From: Petrosia ficiformis
Lineage: Eukaryota; Porifera; Demospongiae; Haplosclerida; Petrosiidae
DNA length: 64,000 nt
Assembly (NCBI GenBank): GCA_947044365.1
Contig: OX345636.1
Location: 27,083,466 to 27,147,465, forward strand
Direction of reading: 5' to 3'
Shown here in pieces: positions 36,975 to 50,300 of the stretch (the first letter of the stretch is position 1; every line of letters begins with the position of its first letter). Made by a program: the position numbers and the translations under genes. The notes under the pieces were generated by a model that was not told the origin of the DNA, searched no databases, and saw nothing but the letters and a program-made list of their open reading frames with translations.

Positions 36975-37273
36975 GTGAGTTTAGATATTATATATACATA
37001 TACATTTATATATACATTTATATATATATATATATATGTATATAATTATAATTATTACATGTATATATATGTACATGTACCAGGGTGGGAAATAATGGTG
37101 CACAAGTGTGTTTAATTTCACCATAATTGTACACTATAAAATACTTCAACAATGCATATAGTGCCTGCCCACTGATGTGCCTTAAAATTTCCAAACTTTG
37201 ATGAATGACGTTATGGTCACACCCACATTGTGCAGAGCACATGTTATTGAATGAATGATAGTGACTTTATTTC

Positions 37274-37447
37274 AGTTTGGTTTTGTCTCTTACACATCTT
37301 GAAACAGGGCTGGATCTTCTCTTTTCATCATCTTTCCCTGAAGAAGCTGTAGCAGCGCATGAACAGCTCCAAGAAACAAGGTGTAATGCCATTCTAAGTG
37401 CAGTTGTGTTTCATCAAAAGGATTATGTACAGAAAGTATTTAGTTAA
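37274..37447 (+). other. Possible orphan exon, unknown
   Basis: After the acceptor-like TTTATTTCAG a frame of about 57 codons runs to a TAA at about 37447, with the helical piece FPEEAVAAHEQLQETRCNA. No family was recognised. It may be a terminal exon or chance. Confidence 0.25.
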
Positions 37448-37699
37448 ATTCGATGAGTAACATGGTGCTCACTGCTCACCAGAATTAAATTATCAAGGGG
37501 TTATGGTGAGTATACCATAAACCAGACTGTTATTTTCCACCCTGAAATGTAGATATACCGTATAGCTGGTATTTTTAACGTGGAATTTATTTTCGCTTAA
37601 ATTCGCGGTCAATCAAGAAACGCGAAAATAACATTGTTTTTATCCAGTGAATATTTAGAACAGTTGACATTTCATACCGTATATATTTCTATCACATGT

Positions 37700-39096
37700 G
37701 TGCAGTGTGAAAAACATTGTTGTCTACTGATGTCTATCCTTCAATATCTAAAGTCTATTTCGAAACCAACTACTACTCCTGATGGTCTCCTGTGTCCGAT
37801 GGGATCATTGTCAGCTGTTATTGCACCAGCAGCCATAGAATCAGCAAACAGCCTGGTTCGAGAAGTCCAACAGCAAAAGAAAACCGTTGCTAGATGCCCC
37901 TATCATAAACTTTCCCCAGCTCTACGAGCGAATATAGGAAAGTATGCCTGTGAGAATGGTATGACTGCAGCGAGGCACTTTTCTCACCAGTTGGAAAAAT
38001 CCTTAAATGAGATCACAGTTCGTTCTATCAAAAAAGCATATCTTATAGAGGTAGGCCAAAAAAGAAGATCTGATGAGACAGTGAGTGTACTTCCACGTCA
38101 AAAGCGTGGATATCCTCTGCTGCTTGGAGAGAAATTGGATGACCAGGTGCAAAGATATCTTTAAAAAGTGAGAGAATGTGGTGGAACTGTTAACACAGCT
38201 ATCACTATTGCAGGTGCTAAAGGCCTACAACTTTGATAGAATTAAGAAAGATTTTCTTGCTGAAATCCCATCTACAGTAGAAATGGAAGAAATCCCCCGG
38301 AACTTTTTTTAACTGGGATCAAACAGGCATCCATTTAGTACCAGTATCATCTTGGGCAATGGAACGTCAGGGAGCAAATCATGTGGAAATTCCTGGATTA
38401 ACAGATAAAAGACAGATCACTGCAGTGTTTTGTGGAAACATGAATGGTGAATTCCTACCAATCCAGCTGATTTATGCTGGCAAAACTGAGTGATGCCATC
38501 CTTGATTTGAATTCCCAGAGGACTGGCATGTAAATCATAGTTCAAAGCATTGGTCGAATGAGAACACTATGCTCGACTACGTAGACCATATTATTGTTCC
38601 GTTTGTGCAGAGGGTAAGGGATGACCTTAAGGTGGGTAGTGAGCAAGCAGCCTTGGCACTTTTTGATAATTTCAAAGGCCAAATGACTAAAGATTTTCAA
38701 TGCCTGGAAGATCATAACATTCATTCAGCGCTAATACCAGCTACTTGCACTGATAAATTGCAACCAGTGGATGTGTCAGTGAACAGAGCAGCAAAGCCAT
38801 TTCTTGAAAGAGAGTTCCAAGACTGGTATTCAAAGGTAATTTTGAAGCAGATGAATGACAAAGATAACGAACCTATTCCTGTTAATTTAACATCTGTTGA
38901 GATGAAGCACATTGGAGCACAGTGGCTTGTGAGGCTCTTCGAACACATTTCTAACAACCCACATCTTATCATAAATAGTTTCATCACAGCTGGAATAACA
39001 GATGCTTTTGATGATGCCCACAAAGAATGTGATATCAAAGAGTACGAGTGTAGCTCAGAGGAAGAAATATCAAGTGAAGCTGTATTTTCCGATTAA
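37700..39096 (+). pseudogene. pogo-like DDE transposase, frameshifted
   Basis: The N-terminal DNA-binding half is readable to 38164 (CPYHKLSPALRANIGKYACE, AYLIEVGQKRR), where a stop occurs. The catalytic half has D in FNWDQTGIHLVP at about 38310, D in LALFDNFKGQM and D in DKLQPVDVSVN, i.e. DDD with about 34 residues between the last two, typical of pogo/Tigger. An acidic C-terminus follows (ECSSEEEISSEA). Breaks: stop at 38162, frame changes between 38220 and 38310, and stop near 38490. The last part (38569-39096) is open. Inactive. Confidence 0.8.
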
Positions 39097-39256
39097 AACT
39101 TAATTAGGCCTATTATACTCACTATAATATCACTTATCATGAAATAAAAAAGATTTGTGATAACACTAATGAATGAACCAATATGTAATTACATCATTAT
39201 ATAATAATAAATACATAATTATGATATATAAAATGATTAACATAAAATTCGGCTAG

Positions 39257-39613
39257 CTAATTAATTAACCCAGCTACTTTCTTTAATTTCTTTGCTTCAC
39301 TACTAAATGTAAGTTTACACGGTATCTCTAGACCACCTTGATGAAGATCAGAGGAATAGCGTTGTCTACCTGTCACTAGACAGATGATAACTCCTCCTCT
39401 CCTGATAAACAGAGAACAAACACGTGAGATCTTTCTTGGTAGATGACCTACCATTTCTTCATTTTTGAAAACAGCAACTGCGTAGCGGTCTTTTGAGTTA
39501 GTAGTCTCCCTCTTACATTCGAGTTCTTCATCGATTACTGCCTTCCAAAAGTCCTTATAAACATGGTAGCCACGAACACAACAATTTCTCTCAACAATTA
39601 CAGCACCAGACAT
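39257..39613 (-). CDS. HIRAN-like domain protein of the pogo element
   Basis: An uninterrupted 118-codon frame starts at ATG 39613. GYHVYKDFWKAVIDEELECK, then RE..N..DRYAVAVF and MVGHLPRKISRVCSLFI, match the HIRAN pattern (RE-N-D-AV-V ... vGhlPr). HIRAN domains bind single-stranded or 3'-end DNA in HLTF/Rad5-type helicases. The gene faces the transposase tail to tail, 160 bp apart, inside the TIRs. It is intact although the transposase is broken, which fits either recent death of the transposase or selection on this protein. Confidence 0.65.
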   Translation of the reverse strand: MSGAVIVERNCCVRGYHVYKDFWKAVIDEELECKRETTNSKDRYAVAVFKNEEMVGHLPRKISRVCSLFIRRGGVIICLVTGRQRYSSDLHQGGLEIPCKLTFSSEAKKLKKVAGLIN

Positions 39614-39834
39614 TTATAACTGTATCACGTGGTGAAATTTAATTTTCTCGTGCGTCATCACATCGTGAATATTTGCTCCGCGAAATACATCAACTATTAC
39701 AACTTACCGCGAATTTTTATGTCCACGAAATAAACCAGCTATACGGTATTATATAGAATTATAGCTAATAATAATCATATTTAATAATTATAATAATGCA
39801 GTAAACTTTGATACTGTTTCCTTTTTCTGGACAC

Positions 39835-42038
39835 TAGTCTCGCGTAGCCAGCCCCTCCCACTCTAACGAAGCGGAGAGGGTCTGGTAGACTGTAAGCTAA
39901 GCTTTCGTTCAGAAAGCTACCGTAAATTGGTAGGCGTCAAGAGGCTTATAAGTAGCTGCCTTAAGTGTTGCGTGTGCGTCTATTGGAATCGGACATGCTT
40001 ATCTTCTAGTATGTGTTATCTGAACGTGATTTCAGTCTGAAAAAGAATTTATTGGATACTTTTTGAGTTTTCAGTGGAGCTATAATTATAAAGTTTGGAA
40101 TTTCTGATGATTGTGGTCTTATCTTCTGGTGACTGTTATTACTTGAATTGTAAATTTGTAATTATTTTCAGCTTGTTTCAGTAGTGATTAGTGGAAACCT
40201 TGTGAAGTCTATTTGGAGTCAAAACATTGAGTGTTACTTCGGTGATTGCTGTCTTATCTTCTGGTAAGTGTTACAAGTATAAGTTTCAGCTTTAATTAAA
40301 TGAATTTGTTTCAGTATTACTTCTGTTTAGGAACAAAAGTGTTGATTGTTACTGTAGGTGTTTACTGCATTTGGAATTTCAGGAATTGTGGTCTTATCTT
40401 TGGTATATGTTACTTGTTGTATAACCTTTTGAAGTTCATTTTCTTGTTATAGTATCTGTAGAAACCTTTACAATTTGAAACCATAACGGCAAGTTTGATG
40501 GATAAGAGAGATGTGGTTGATTCTGTGGCTGCAAGACTTGGTGTGAAGCTCAAGGAAAAACAGCTTGAAGCTATTATGGCTTTTATTTCTGGAAGGATGT
40601 CTTTGTCTCATTACCAACTGGTTATGGGAAATCCTTAATATTTGGAATTCTACCCTGGCTTTTTGATGATATAAAAGGTAACAGAGATAACATAGTAGAA
40701 GATTAACAATAATTATTATTATTAACCTGTTCACAGGGACTACAGGAAGCATTGTATTATGTGTTAGCCCTCTGATTTCCTTAATGATGGACATGAAAGA
40801 AAAATTTATTCATAGGGGTATATTGACACAATTTGTTGGAGAGGCACAAACTGACAAATAAGTTATATCTGATGTCATTAATGGAAAGGTTCAATTAGTG
40901 TTCATAAGTCCCGAATCCATCATCTGTAACCCAATGTATCGAGGGATGCTCATGACTATATACTGTTTACAAGAGTAAACTAGTAGCATTTGTGGTGGAT
41001 GAAGCACACTGTGTGAAGTCTTGGTTAGTATAAATTTGATTAAGATTAAACATTACAATCTGTTTTGCAGGGGTGATGAGTTTAGAACTGCATTTGCTCA
41101 TCTTGGTGAAATGAGGAGTATTATCCCGTCAGATGTCAATGTTTTAGCCTTAACAGCTACAGCTTCGAAAGCTACACTTAATAATAATAATTATTGTTAA
41201 TCTTCTACTATGTTATCTCTGTTACCTTTTATATCATCAAAAAGCCAGGGTAGAATTCCAAATATTAAGGATTTCCCATAACCAGTTGGTAATGAGACAA
41301 AGACATCCCTTCCAGAAATAAAGCTTCACACCAAGTCTTGCAGCCACAGAATCAACCACATCTCTCTTATCCATCAAACTTGCCGTTATGGTTTCAAATT
41401 GTAAAGGTTTCTACAGATACTATAACAAGAAAATGAACTTCAAAAGGTTATACAACAAGTAACATATACCAAAGATAAGACCACAATTCCTGAAATTCCA
41501 AATGCAGTAAACACCTACAGTAACAATCAACACTTTTGTTCCTAAACAGAAGTAATACTGAAACAAATTCATTTAATTAAAGCTGAAACTTATACTTGTA
41601 ACACTTACCAGAAGATAAGACAGCAATCACCGAAGTAACACTCAATGTTTTGACTCCAAATAGACTTCACAAGGTTTCCACTAATCACTACTGAAACAAG
41701 CTGAAAATAATTACAAATTTACAATTCAAGTAATAACAGTCACCAGAAGATAAGACCACAATCATCAGAAATTCCAAACTTTATAATTATAGCTCCACTG
41801 AAAACTCAAAAAGTATCCAATAAATTCTTTTTCAGACTGAAATCACGTTCAGATAACACATACTAGAAGATAAGCATGTCAGATTCCAATAGACGCACAC
41901 GCAACACTTAAGGCAGCTACTTATAAGCCTCTTGACGCCTACCAATTTACGGTAGCTTTCTGAACGAAAGCTTAGCTTACAGTCTACCAGACCCTCTCCG
42001 CTTCGTTAGAGTGGGGAGGGGCTGGCTACGCGAGACTA
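39835..42038. mobile_element. Fold-back element with ~0.87-0.89-kb inverted arms around RecQ-helicase sequence
   Basis: Left arm 39835-40725 and right arm 41178-42038 are inverted copies that look about 99% identical apart from a 31-bp deletion in the right arm and two or three single-base differences. The ends are TAGTCTCGCGTAGCCAGCC. Flanking 9-mers TCTGGACAC and TTTGGACAC differ at one base, so a 9-bp target duplication is likely, as in Mutator-like elements. A related short element with the same ends lies at 61615-61932. A motif around TCTTATCTTCTGGT occurs about four times in each arm. Confidence 0.8.
40498..41165 (+). pseudogene. RecQ-family helicase, N-terminal fragment
   Basis: Three exons of a RecQ-type DNA helicase are split by two GT-AG introns. 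Exon 1 (left arm) starts ATG 40498 and holds the Q-motif-like KEKQLEAIMAF and Walker A, SLPTGYGKSLIF. Exon 2 (loop) holds VLCVSPLISLMMDM and the Walker B VVDEAHCVKSW. Exon 3 holds DEFRTAFAHLGEMRS and LALTATASKAT (motif III). Breaks: one missing G before DVF in exon 1 (the right arm has this base), an in-frame TAA near 40861, and a frameshift before the Walker B region. No helicase C-terminal domain. The right arm carries exon 1 again on the minus strand. Confidence 0.75.
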
Positions 42039-44383
42039 TTTGGACACCATGTTCCCACAGAAAATATTAATGCTGTAAATAAAACAGAATAGTCATCACA
42101 CAATTGAGACTGAAACAAAACAAAAGATTGACCTTCTCTGTTTCAGATATTGATTCATTGGAAAGCATCCAACTATGAAATGACATACTCATTATATCAG
42201 AATTGAAACAATAATATAACAAAGCTAACATTTAACACAATTATTCAATTCCAATCTCCCTCCAATTAACTTATTCATAATGATTACTATTCTAGTTGTT
42301 ATTTCAACAAAATGAAGAGAAACAAGAATGATTAAAAAAAAAAAACGAAAAGCACTGAAACAAGTTTGGGATTGTACGTTAGCAGCAAAATTAAAATAAC
42401 CATGTAGGACATCAGATGGGGGACTGCACAGTATTGCACCAGCATCAGACTGACTAGCTACTGCTGCCAGTGAGGCAAATGATTCCACCGATGAAATAAT
42501 GTCAGTGAAGGTCATTTGAGTTCTTTTCGGCTGGTCAATCGAGTCTAGGAGTAGAATGCTTCCCTCACATTAATGAAAGTGAGTGTTGATGTTCCTCTTG
42601 CCAGCTACGAGAGTTTTTTAAACATAATTATGCCTAACAAGTTTATAAATTGCCAGTCTTTTATTCTCAGATATATTTGCCTTGTGATTGGAAGCAAATC
42701 TTCTGCGATAAACACAAGATCCCCTCTCCCTACATGGGACCCTACCAAGGATGTTGGAATGTGTACTTCTCGCAATGTCTGAGAATTGCCCTCATTTGTG
42801 TCGCCTGTACCAGCACCACTAGGACCTGAAGATCCTACAGAGTGAGTCAATAGGTTCAATAGGTTCAATCAAGGCTCTAGATCCACTGGGGAGTCATGGC
42901 CTTAACCTATACAAACAAAGAACAATAATTACATCAACAACCCTTATAAGAATACCATCAATGATAGGGGCAGTCGTTTAGATTCAGTGCTGCAGCGCCA
43001 AGATACATAATGACAAGACCATTGGTGCATGAACCAACAGTAGACTATATATAAGAGATGTTATATAGATTGAATGAATTCTATCCTACTTAATTAACCA
43101 CTATAATATATTATTACTATTAATTAATTTGTATTTAACATTTGTCACTGGATACTACCATCTATTTGTTTACACCTCAAATTATTATAACTGTGTCCAC
43201 CAACACTTAGCATTTTAATGTACAATCATTTCAATTTCTGGAGGCACCATTGATGTTGGTGTAATGGCAATACCACAGTATCGATGAATGTTATAACACC
43301 AGGACTATGGTGTGGAACTAGCAAACCACATCCCACCATAAGGCTGGGAACCATTCGGAAAACTTGTTAAAAAATCCAATGTTCTGATTGGAAAATTTCT
43401 GTCAATCTGGTGCACCTGATCACAAGTCTGAATATGGTCACAATTCTTGGTGTTTTGTGGCCCCTGCAAAGCTAATCTCCAGCAAAGTAATTATGATCAT
43501 AGAAGAAACACTGGTCAACAAATAGATCAATATGTTGACTCGAAATTTCCTACACGCTTGCAGTGCACATCAGTGACTAATGATATTATCAGTAACTACA
43601 CATTAAATGTAAAACAAGAACATAATTAGTCACATGTACATAAATAGCAATGCAAACAAATATGGATATAAATACAAATGATATATATATGTATACTCTG
43701 GGTTATTTCTTGTTCTGTGCTAGCCAGACCCACCCTACAAACGAGGGAGGCTGTGTTTTCAATTATTAATCTGGGTGCCGAAAAGGAGGGTTCGGACAAA
43801 TGCATTGAAGCCGCTCCCCCCACCTACACAGTTTATGGGCCTGATCATACTGAAGGATAACGTTACATGTAATGAGACCAGTTGGAAAATATAATAGAGG
43901 AGTGACATTATAATTATAAAGGGTAAAGATTAGATCATCAAGCAAGTTTCACTGATGAGACCGAAAGAAGATCTGAATAATGTGCTCATTCTGCTAGTTA
44001 CCCTTCCTTACTGAGGGGTGTGCACTTCTAGCTATATGCTTTTCAGTGACCACATTCCATCAGAGTGAATATATCTGGATCTGTTGCTCTTACTAGACTG
44101 TTATATACACAGCCAATGAAATGATCATTATTCATTAACAGGATGTGTTAAAAGAAATTCTTTAATTAACTCAAACAATAAAGATTGTTAATAATAACGG
44201 TAAGTAAATATACTGTTGAATCTGCTTCAATATTAATAGAGTACCATCGAAAGTAAGTCATATCAATCATCATAATCCTATATAAAAGAGCAGATTGTTT
44301 AATAATTGCATATTTGGAGTTCCCTAATAGCTAACATAACGTGTAGCTATACATACATAATTATACACAATAATTATACTCAC
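42039..44383. other. Introns/flank of the ankyrin-Roc-CARD gene; no other gene
   Basis: Apart from the proposed last exon (42900-42869) nothing is firmly coding. A minus-strand frame at about 42868-42605 and another at 42515-42370 look weakly coding (GPSGAGTGDTNEGNSQTL) but lack a recognised domain. They may be 3' UTR or a decayed exon. Confidence 0.4.
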
Positions 44384-47300
44384 CTGATAATTGTTTCAAC
44401 ATCTCATCAGCAATTTTTGTTAATCCTGCATTTCGCTGTATTTTCAATACCTCACAGAACTTTACTAATGTTTCTGATCTTTTGAAGACTTTGAGAGATC
44501 TGTAAACTTCATCTAGTAGCTTGGTGGTTTTCTGGAATCGAGAGAGTCCTAGAGTGGTTAATACATTTTCTTTCACTGGATCAGGAATGAGACCAGCTGA
44601 CCATAAGTCAAGAGCTAACTTTTCCGGATCACAAATAATACCTAGCAATTCTGAGGTATGCTTCTTGAGTATACGATGAGGAAATGTGTCTGCTGTAGGT
44701 AACAAATTAATATCTCTTGGAAGAGAATCATGTGCTCCTAGTTATAGAAATTCACAATTAAAATTGCATAATAGCAAATCAATATTCTAGTATTCTAAGT
44801 ACAGTTGACATTGATATTAATTTTGATATCACTTTGCTGTATATACTATGTAATTATAAGGTATATACGTATAATGTATTAAACAGAATACATACTACGA
44901 TAGTAATAACAAAAGAACTACATGTAAGTATGATGATGATATAATTCCAATAATGATAATAGTGCTAGCCAATCTTATAATAATTATATGTTAAAACCAA
45001 CTGGTTGCATGACTAATCCCCACATATTCAAGCATGATTATTAACTATAGGCCAGTCATGATATACAACATGAACAATAAAAAATCCCATTTCAACTCTG
45101 TTCTCAAGGCAAATTATTGGTTGACATAAAATTATATACACTGTGGGTTTTACCAACCTGCATAGTACACACAATCCTCACTAAATAAAAGTAAAGGTGA
45201 AACTTACTATGATGATCAGTGTACTGTTGAAACCAGGAAAGGTGTCGCTCATCAGTCAATTTGATGGGAGGAAGCTTCTTCTGTTCTGTACATGTAGCAA
45301 CCATTATCCCATCTACATACGACAGCTTAGCAGGATGTACAGGAAATGATTTCTCATGTTTGTTCTGACATCGTAAGGTGGGAACAACGCGTGCAACAGA
45401 ACTATCATAATGTAATGTATCGGCACATATAGGTAGGACATCCACTACTGATTCAAGTAAATGTCTGCAATGACTTCCAGGTAATCCTGTGTAGTACAGC
45501 TCCAGCCAATAGTAGCTATCCACTAAGACAACAGAACCATTCATGTCATCACAGTCCAGATGTATGGCATATCTAAGCTGCTGTATTGAAGAGTCCAAAG
45601 ACATTTTTGGGACATTTTCTTTCCCAATGAGAGCAACGGTTAAAGCAAGGAATAGGCCCTGCGTATTAGAGAATAGTAAAATCATTAGGTGAGGAATTAA
45701 CAATAATTATATGTGGTTCCCGATTCATATGTGTTTGCACAAACATTCCATTAAAAAGCCTTGTTGGAATGTGTTGCAACCTTTACCGACTATAATTGAA
45801 ATAAGCGCTTTCGTTATTTAATTAAGAAATTTTGTGTGGGCGGAGTGCTTAATATCTATATAGCTTTTCAACACTATAACTCTCAAGACTCAACATTCTT
45901 ACTTACTTTGTGGAAAGAAGAGTCTTTAACAAACCCATTGATGTAAAATTTATACTGCAGGAAGAGAGAAAGGCGAACGTTTGTAAGTATAGTAGTCGAC
46001 GGGCAACGCCCACGTTTTGTCTAGTCTGTATAACGCATGAATGTTAAGCAACCATGACTTTTAACTCACTTCGTTATACAGAAGACCTTCTAAGAAAGCC
46101 GTTCATACCAAAAACATGCTTCGTTAGCAGCAGGAAAGCAGCAAGACGAGTGTTTGAAACAGCAGTAGTCAGCGACGCCCATACTTAGCGTCTTTATCAG
46201 TTTTGTTTGGCCTGGAATTTGACGTTTTCACTAATTTAAACTAACTAAATGTCTTCTTCGTAGTGTGTGCTTGTTAGTTTCTTCTGCAACATTCGTGGAG
46301 CAAGTTGTCCTCTCAGGACGCGCTTTCGCGTCTTCCGTCATTTTAATAATTTAACGCATGACTCGTTTCGCGTCATTCGTTAAAAAAGGGTTAAATTTTA
46401 AATTAATGCTGTCAAATCTTTCATAACCATACCACTCATAAAAGTCTTTTCATCACTGTATGTGCTTGTTAAGTGTTTATAGTCTTTGACAAATCAACAT
46501 CTTTCCTATAATCTACTTTACACAACACAAACCACTTATGCAATGAGATGGCGGCCCCTGTGAATAAAACCTAATACAACAGTGAAGTAAGAGACAAATT
46601 ACCTGTGGTATCATCTTGCTCTTAAACAGTAGAACCAGAGGTTCACAGGTCTGAGTAAGTTTTTTCTTTTCTTCTTCTGAGAGACAAAAAGTTGGTAGAG
46701 CTGATGGAATAAAGTAAAGGATAGGAGAAGTCTTCTTGATTGGAGCAATGATGAATAAATATTGGAGGAGTTGAATGAGGTGATCCTTTGTGAACAGATT
46801 GGGTATGAACTCAAGAGACAGGTAGTGAAGTAACTTGTTTGAAAAGAGTCCTTCACGACGAAGCTTTCTCTGCATGTCAGGTGGAAGGATGAAACCTTGA
46901 GCAAGTATTTCTTGTGGATAGTCAACAAACGATACTCTAACCAGTGAAGTGACCATCTCAAGAAGGTATTGTGGGTTAGTAAACACCACATGAGGAAGAA
47001 CAGGGAAATAGAGGAACAAGCTAAGTGAGTTCAAATATTCAATACACTGGGAAACCTCTTGCTTCCCCATTCCTAGTTTGATGCCAATCTGTACACAAAA
47101 ATCTAATGTCACCATGCCATGTGCTAATTTCAGTGACTCTTCTTTCACCTTAACCTCAAACATGTACCATCGTATAGGAATATTGATTGAAATAGGCTTG
47201 TTGCTACAAGTGATACGATGACGAATCTCTGATGAAATCTTTTCACGACCTGATTTGCACATGTTATTGACAGGGAAGATAAGTTCCTCATTATGTTCAT

Positions 47301-50300
47301 TATAGAACACAAGATGCTCTTTGTACTCTCTCAGAGCATGAACCAACTGTCTATTCTTCTCAGCAATTGGTTCAATTGATTTTAAGAAGCCTTTGAAACC
47401 TTGTGTATGATCATGATAGGTACCAATAATAGCAAACAAAGGCTTTATTTCATCTAAACTCTTGCTCACAGTGTTTTTTGTGGAGACAATAGAATGTACA
47501 AATGATTGAATTAGTTGTATATATGTCATCTGTAGTACAGCAGGTTGAGTCAACACTTTTCCATTAACAGAGTAGGCAAAACTAGGCTTATCATTGAGAC
47601 ATTGTGTTAATTTCAAGACAATGATATTGATTATATTGCCGTGAATGAAGACTCGTGATATATCAGCAAATTGTGGTTGTCCCCCACTATCTAAAACATT
47701 GATCCAGGTTGATTTATATAGAGCACCTGATGTTTTACCTTGTGCTAATGATTGAAGAACTTCTTCAGGGAATTGTGAAGGATCTGGAATTAATTTGGAA
47801 CGAACAACATCCTCATTATCTATATCTGTATGAGCAGGAATGGATGATCTTTTTTCTGCTGTTGAGATCTTTCCACCATCTGAGGAACCCAGCAATCGAG
47901 CGGCTTCTGCCATCATTTGCTTCAACTCCGGGATGCCAACTGTACTCCATACATTCCCTTCATCATGAGCAGCTACTCTTTGAATGGCACGTATTGGACG
48001 ATTACCTATTGGTGTGCTGTGGTGATGTTTAGGAGCTGGCCAATTTAACAGGAGATGTAAAAATGATGTTTTGCCTGTTGCAGGAGGACCCATAATTGCA
48101 ATCCTCAGGATATTAATGTCAATCCATCCTTCTTGCATTGCATGGGAGAAGATTGCTTTGGACTCTAAAATAGAATCTGAAATAGAGAAGAATATATAAT
48201 TCATTGTTTCATTAATTTTCATCTCATTTTACAATCTTCTGGCATATTTATTCTTGTTTCATCCAGATTAAAGATCCCTAAAGTCATTAGATACACCATG
48301 AATACATATATCCCATGAGATTGAATAGGGATGCACCTATAATAGTTACAATTATTATAATGGACAAAGTACCTCATTCAGACTCATATTAATACACATT
48401 TAATACAGAAGTAGATGAAGCAGGTTGATAAAAATAATTAGTTAAGGTTATGGGATACAAATTATGAATGATTAATGAGTTATTTATCTCATGTTTTTTT
48501 TTCAACTTAGTATTTTTGTCTAAATATTATCATTTGAAATAATGGAAGTTGTATCTTTTTTACTAAGAAAACATAGTAAAGATGATAGCATAGTTTGCAG
48601 CAAAGATAAATCTGAAAATGTGAAATGGAAATTATAAATCAAAAGCCTCCAAACCTGCATTACAACAAGTCAGAAGTTCTATAGCCACATAACATAAACA
48701 GGGTCAAAAATGACATTAGGTAAACGTTCAATAAACACATTAGGTAAACAAATGTTTTGTACTACAGTATTACTCACTAACAAATACACCTCTTTTGTGA
48801 TGTAATGGTCAGTTGAAATATGTACATTATTAGTCAATATTATGTTTAAATAAATACGGTCAGATTTTGGTAACTGTGATATATGTGAAATGGTATTGTA
48901 TGTATTCTGTTTTGTAATAATTGAGTTCTCATTTCCTGTGTTTATTAATAGTGTATGGTATAAATTGATTGGTGTTGTTAGTTGGTTACACATTGTCAAT
49001 TGTAGTATTGTAGTAGAATTGAACTTTGTATAAACACTACAATTGGCGACGAGGTTGAGATTTTTAATAATATGACTTCTGTAGTTGGCAAAATTGAGGC
49101 TTACAAGCCCGAGAATGAGTGATTCTCTACGTATGTTGAACGTTTAAAATTGTACTTTGAAGCAAATTCGGTTGTCCCGGCCAAACAAAAAGCTGTTTTT
49201 CTCATCGTCATTGGTACTAAGAATTATACACTTCTGAGCAACTACTATGCTCCAGATCAACCAAAAGACCAAACACTCGAAAACCTAATTGCCACTCTCG
49301 AGACACACTTGGAGCCAGAACCGATGTTCATTGCTGAAAGGTTTTTGTTCTATAAGTGGGACCAGAAACCAGGTGAAAGCATTTCTGACTTTGTGGCAGA
49401 GCTACGTCGTCTTGCTGCAAACTGTCAGTTTGGGGCACATCTCGATGATGCACTCAGAGATCAGTTTGTTTGTGGTATATATATTGAGTCGATACAGAAA
49501 GAACTTCTCACTAAGAAGACACTGTCGATGGAAGAAGCTGTTAAACTAGCCTTGAGTTTGAGTAGTGCAGAGAAGACATCTCATGCAATGCATGATGGAA
49601 AACTCCTGCAAACTAGCACTGCCGTTCACTCCATGCATCGTCCTAGTTCATCTAGCAGTTTCAGGCCAAATGGAATGCAAACTCATACATGCTACCGATG
49701 TGGAAAGCCCCAGGATCGTTGCCATTTCAAAACCGCTACATGCCACTCGTGTGGTAAAATTGGACACATTGCTCCAGTATGTAAAAGTCGAAAGCCTGTG
49801 AATAACTCGATTTGTACGGAGAACACTCGTAAAGACCCTCGTAAACACCCTCGCACTTTCTGGAAAACTGTGATAGGAGTCAAAGCCCTCATGAACTATC
49901 CCTATTCTCACTCCAAAACAAATCACACCCGCCAATAATTGTTAATGTTCTTGTCAACGGTATAACCTTACCAATGGAACTAGATACAGAGGCAGCCATG
50001 TCTATAATTTCTGAAGACACGAAGCATGCATTATTTCCAGTTACGTTCATCAGATCCTGTATTACGCACCTACACATCAGAGACAGTATCAGTTATTGGA
50101 GAGCTTGAAGTTGAGGTTAAATATGAATCTCAGACTAAGCACCTTTCACTGTTAGTTGTTCCAGGTTCAGGCCCTAGTCTGATTGGTCGTGACTGGATGT
50201 CTCACATAACCTTTAACTGGGCTGAAGTCAAGTATACACGATCTCAAAATCAAGACCTTCAGGCCCTTCTCGACAAATAGCCAGAATTATTTTAAGATGA

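Larger units (their letters stand above)
37558..39746. mobile_element. pogo-like (Tc1/mariner superfamily) element with a HIRAN-like gene
   Basis: Inverted ends CCGTATAGCTGGTATTTTT (left) and AAATAAACCAGCTATACGG (right) are flanked by TA, the pogo/mariner target duplication. The inverted similarity continues inward (AACGTGGAATTTATTTTCGC against GCGAATTTTTATGTCCACG). Two genes lie inside, converging: transposase on plus, HIRAN-like protein on minus. Confidence 0.8.

Noticed and set aside
46300..46395. GC-rich inverted motifs as a transposon
   Set aside because: GACGCG/CGCGTC pairs are short and no consistent outer ends or duplication were found; noted only beside the R2 repeat.
47709..48032. 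Plus-strand ORF opposite the Roc exon
   Set aside because: Antisense shadow of the GTPase exon, no domain and no splice support.
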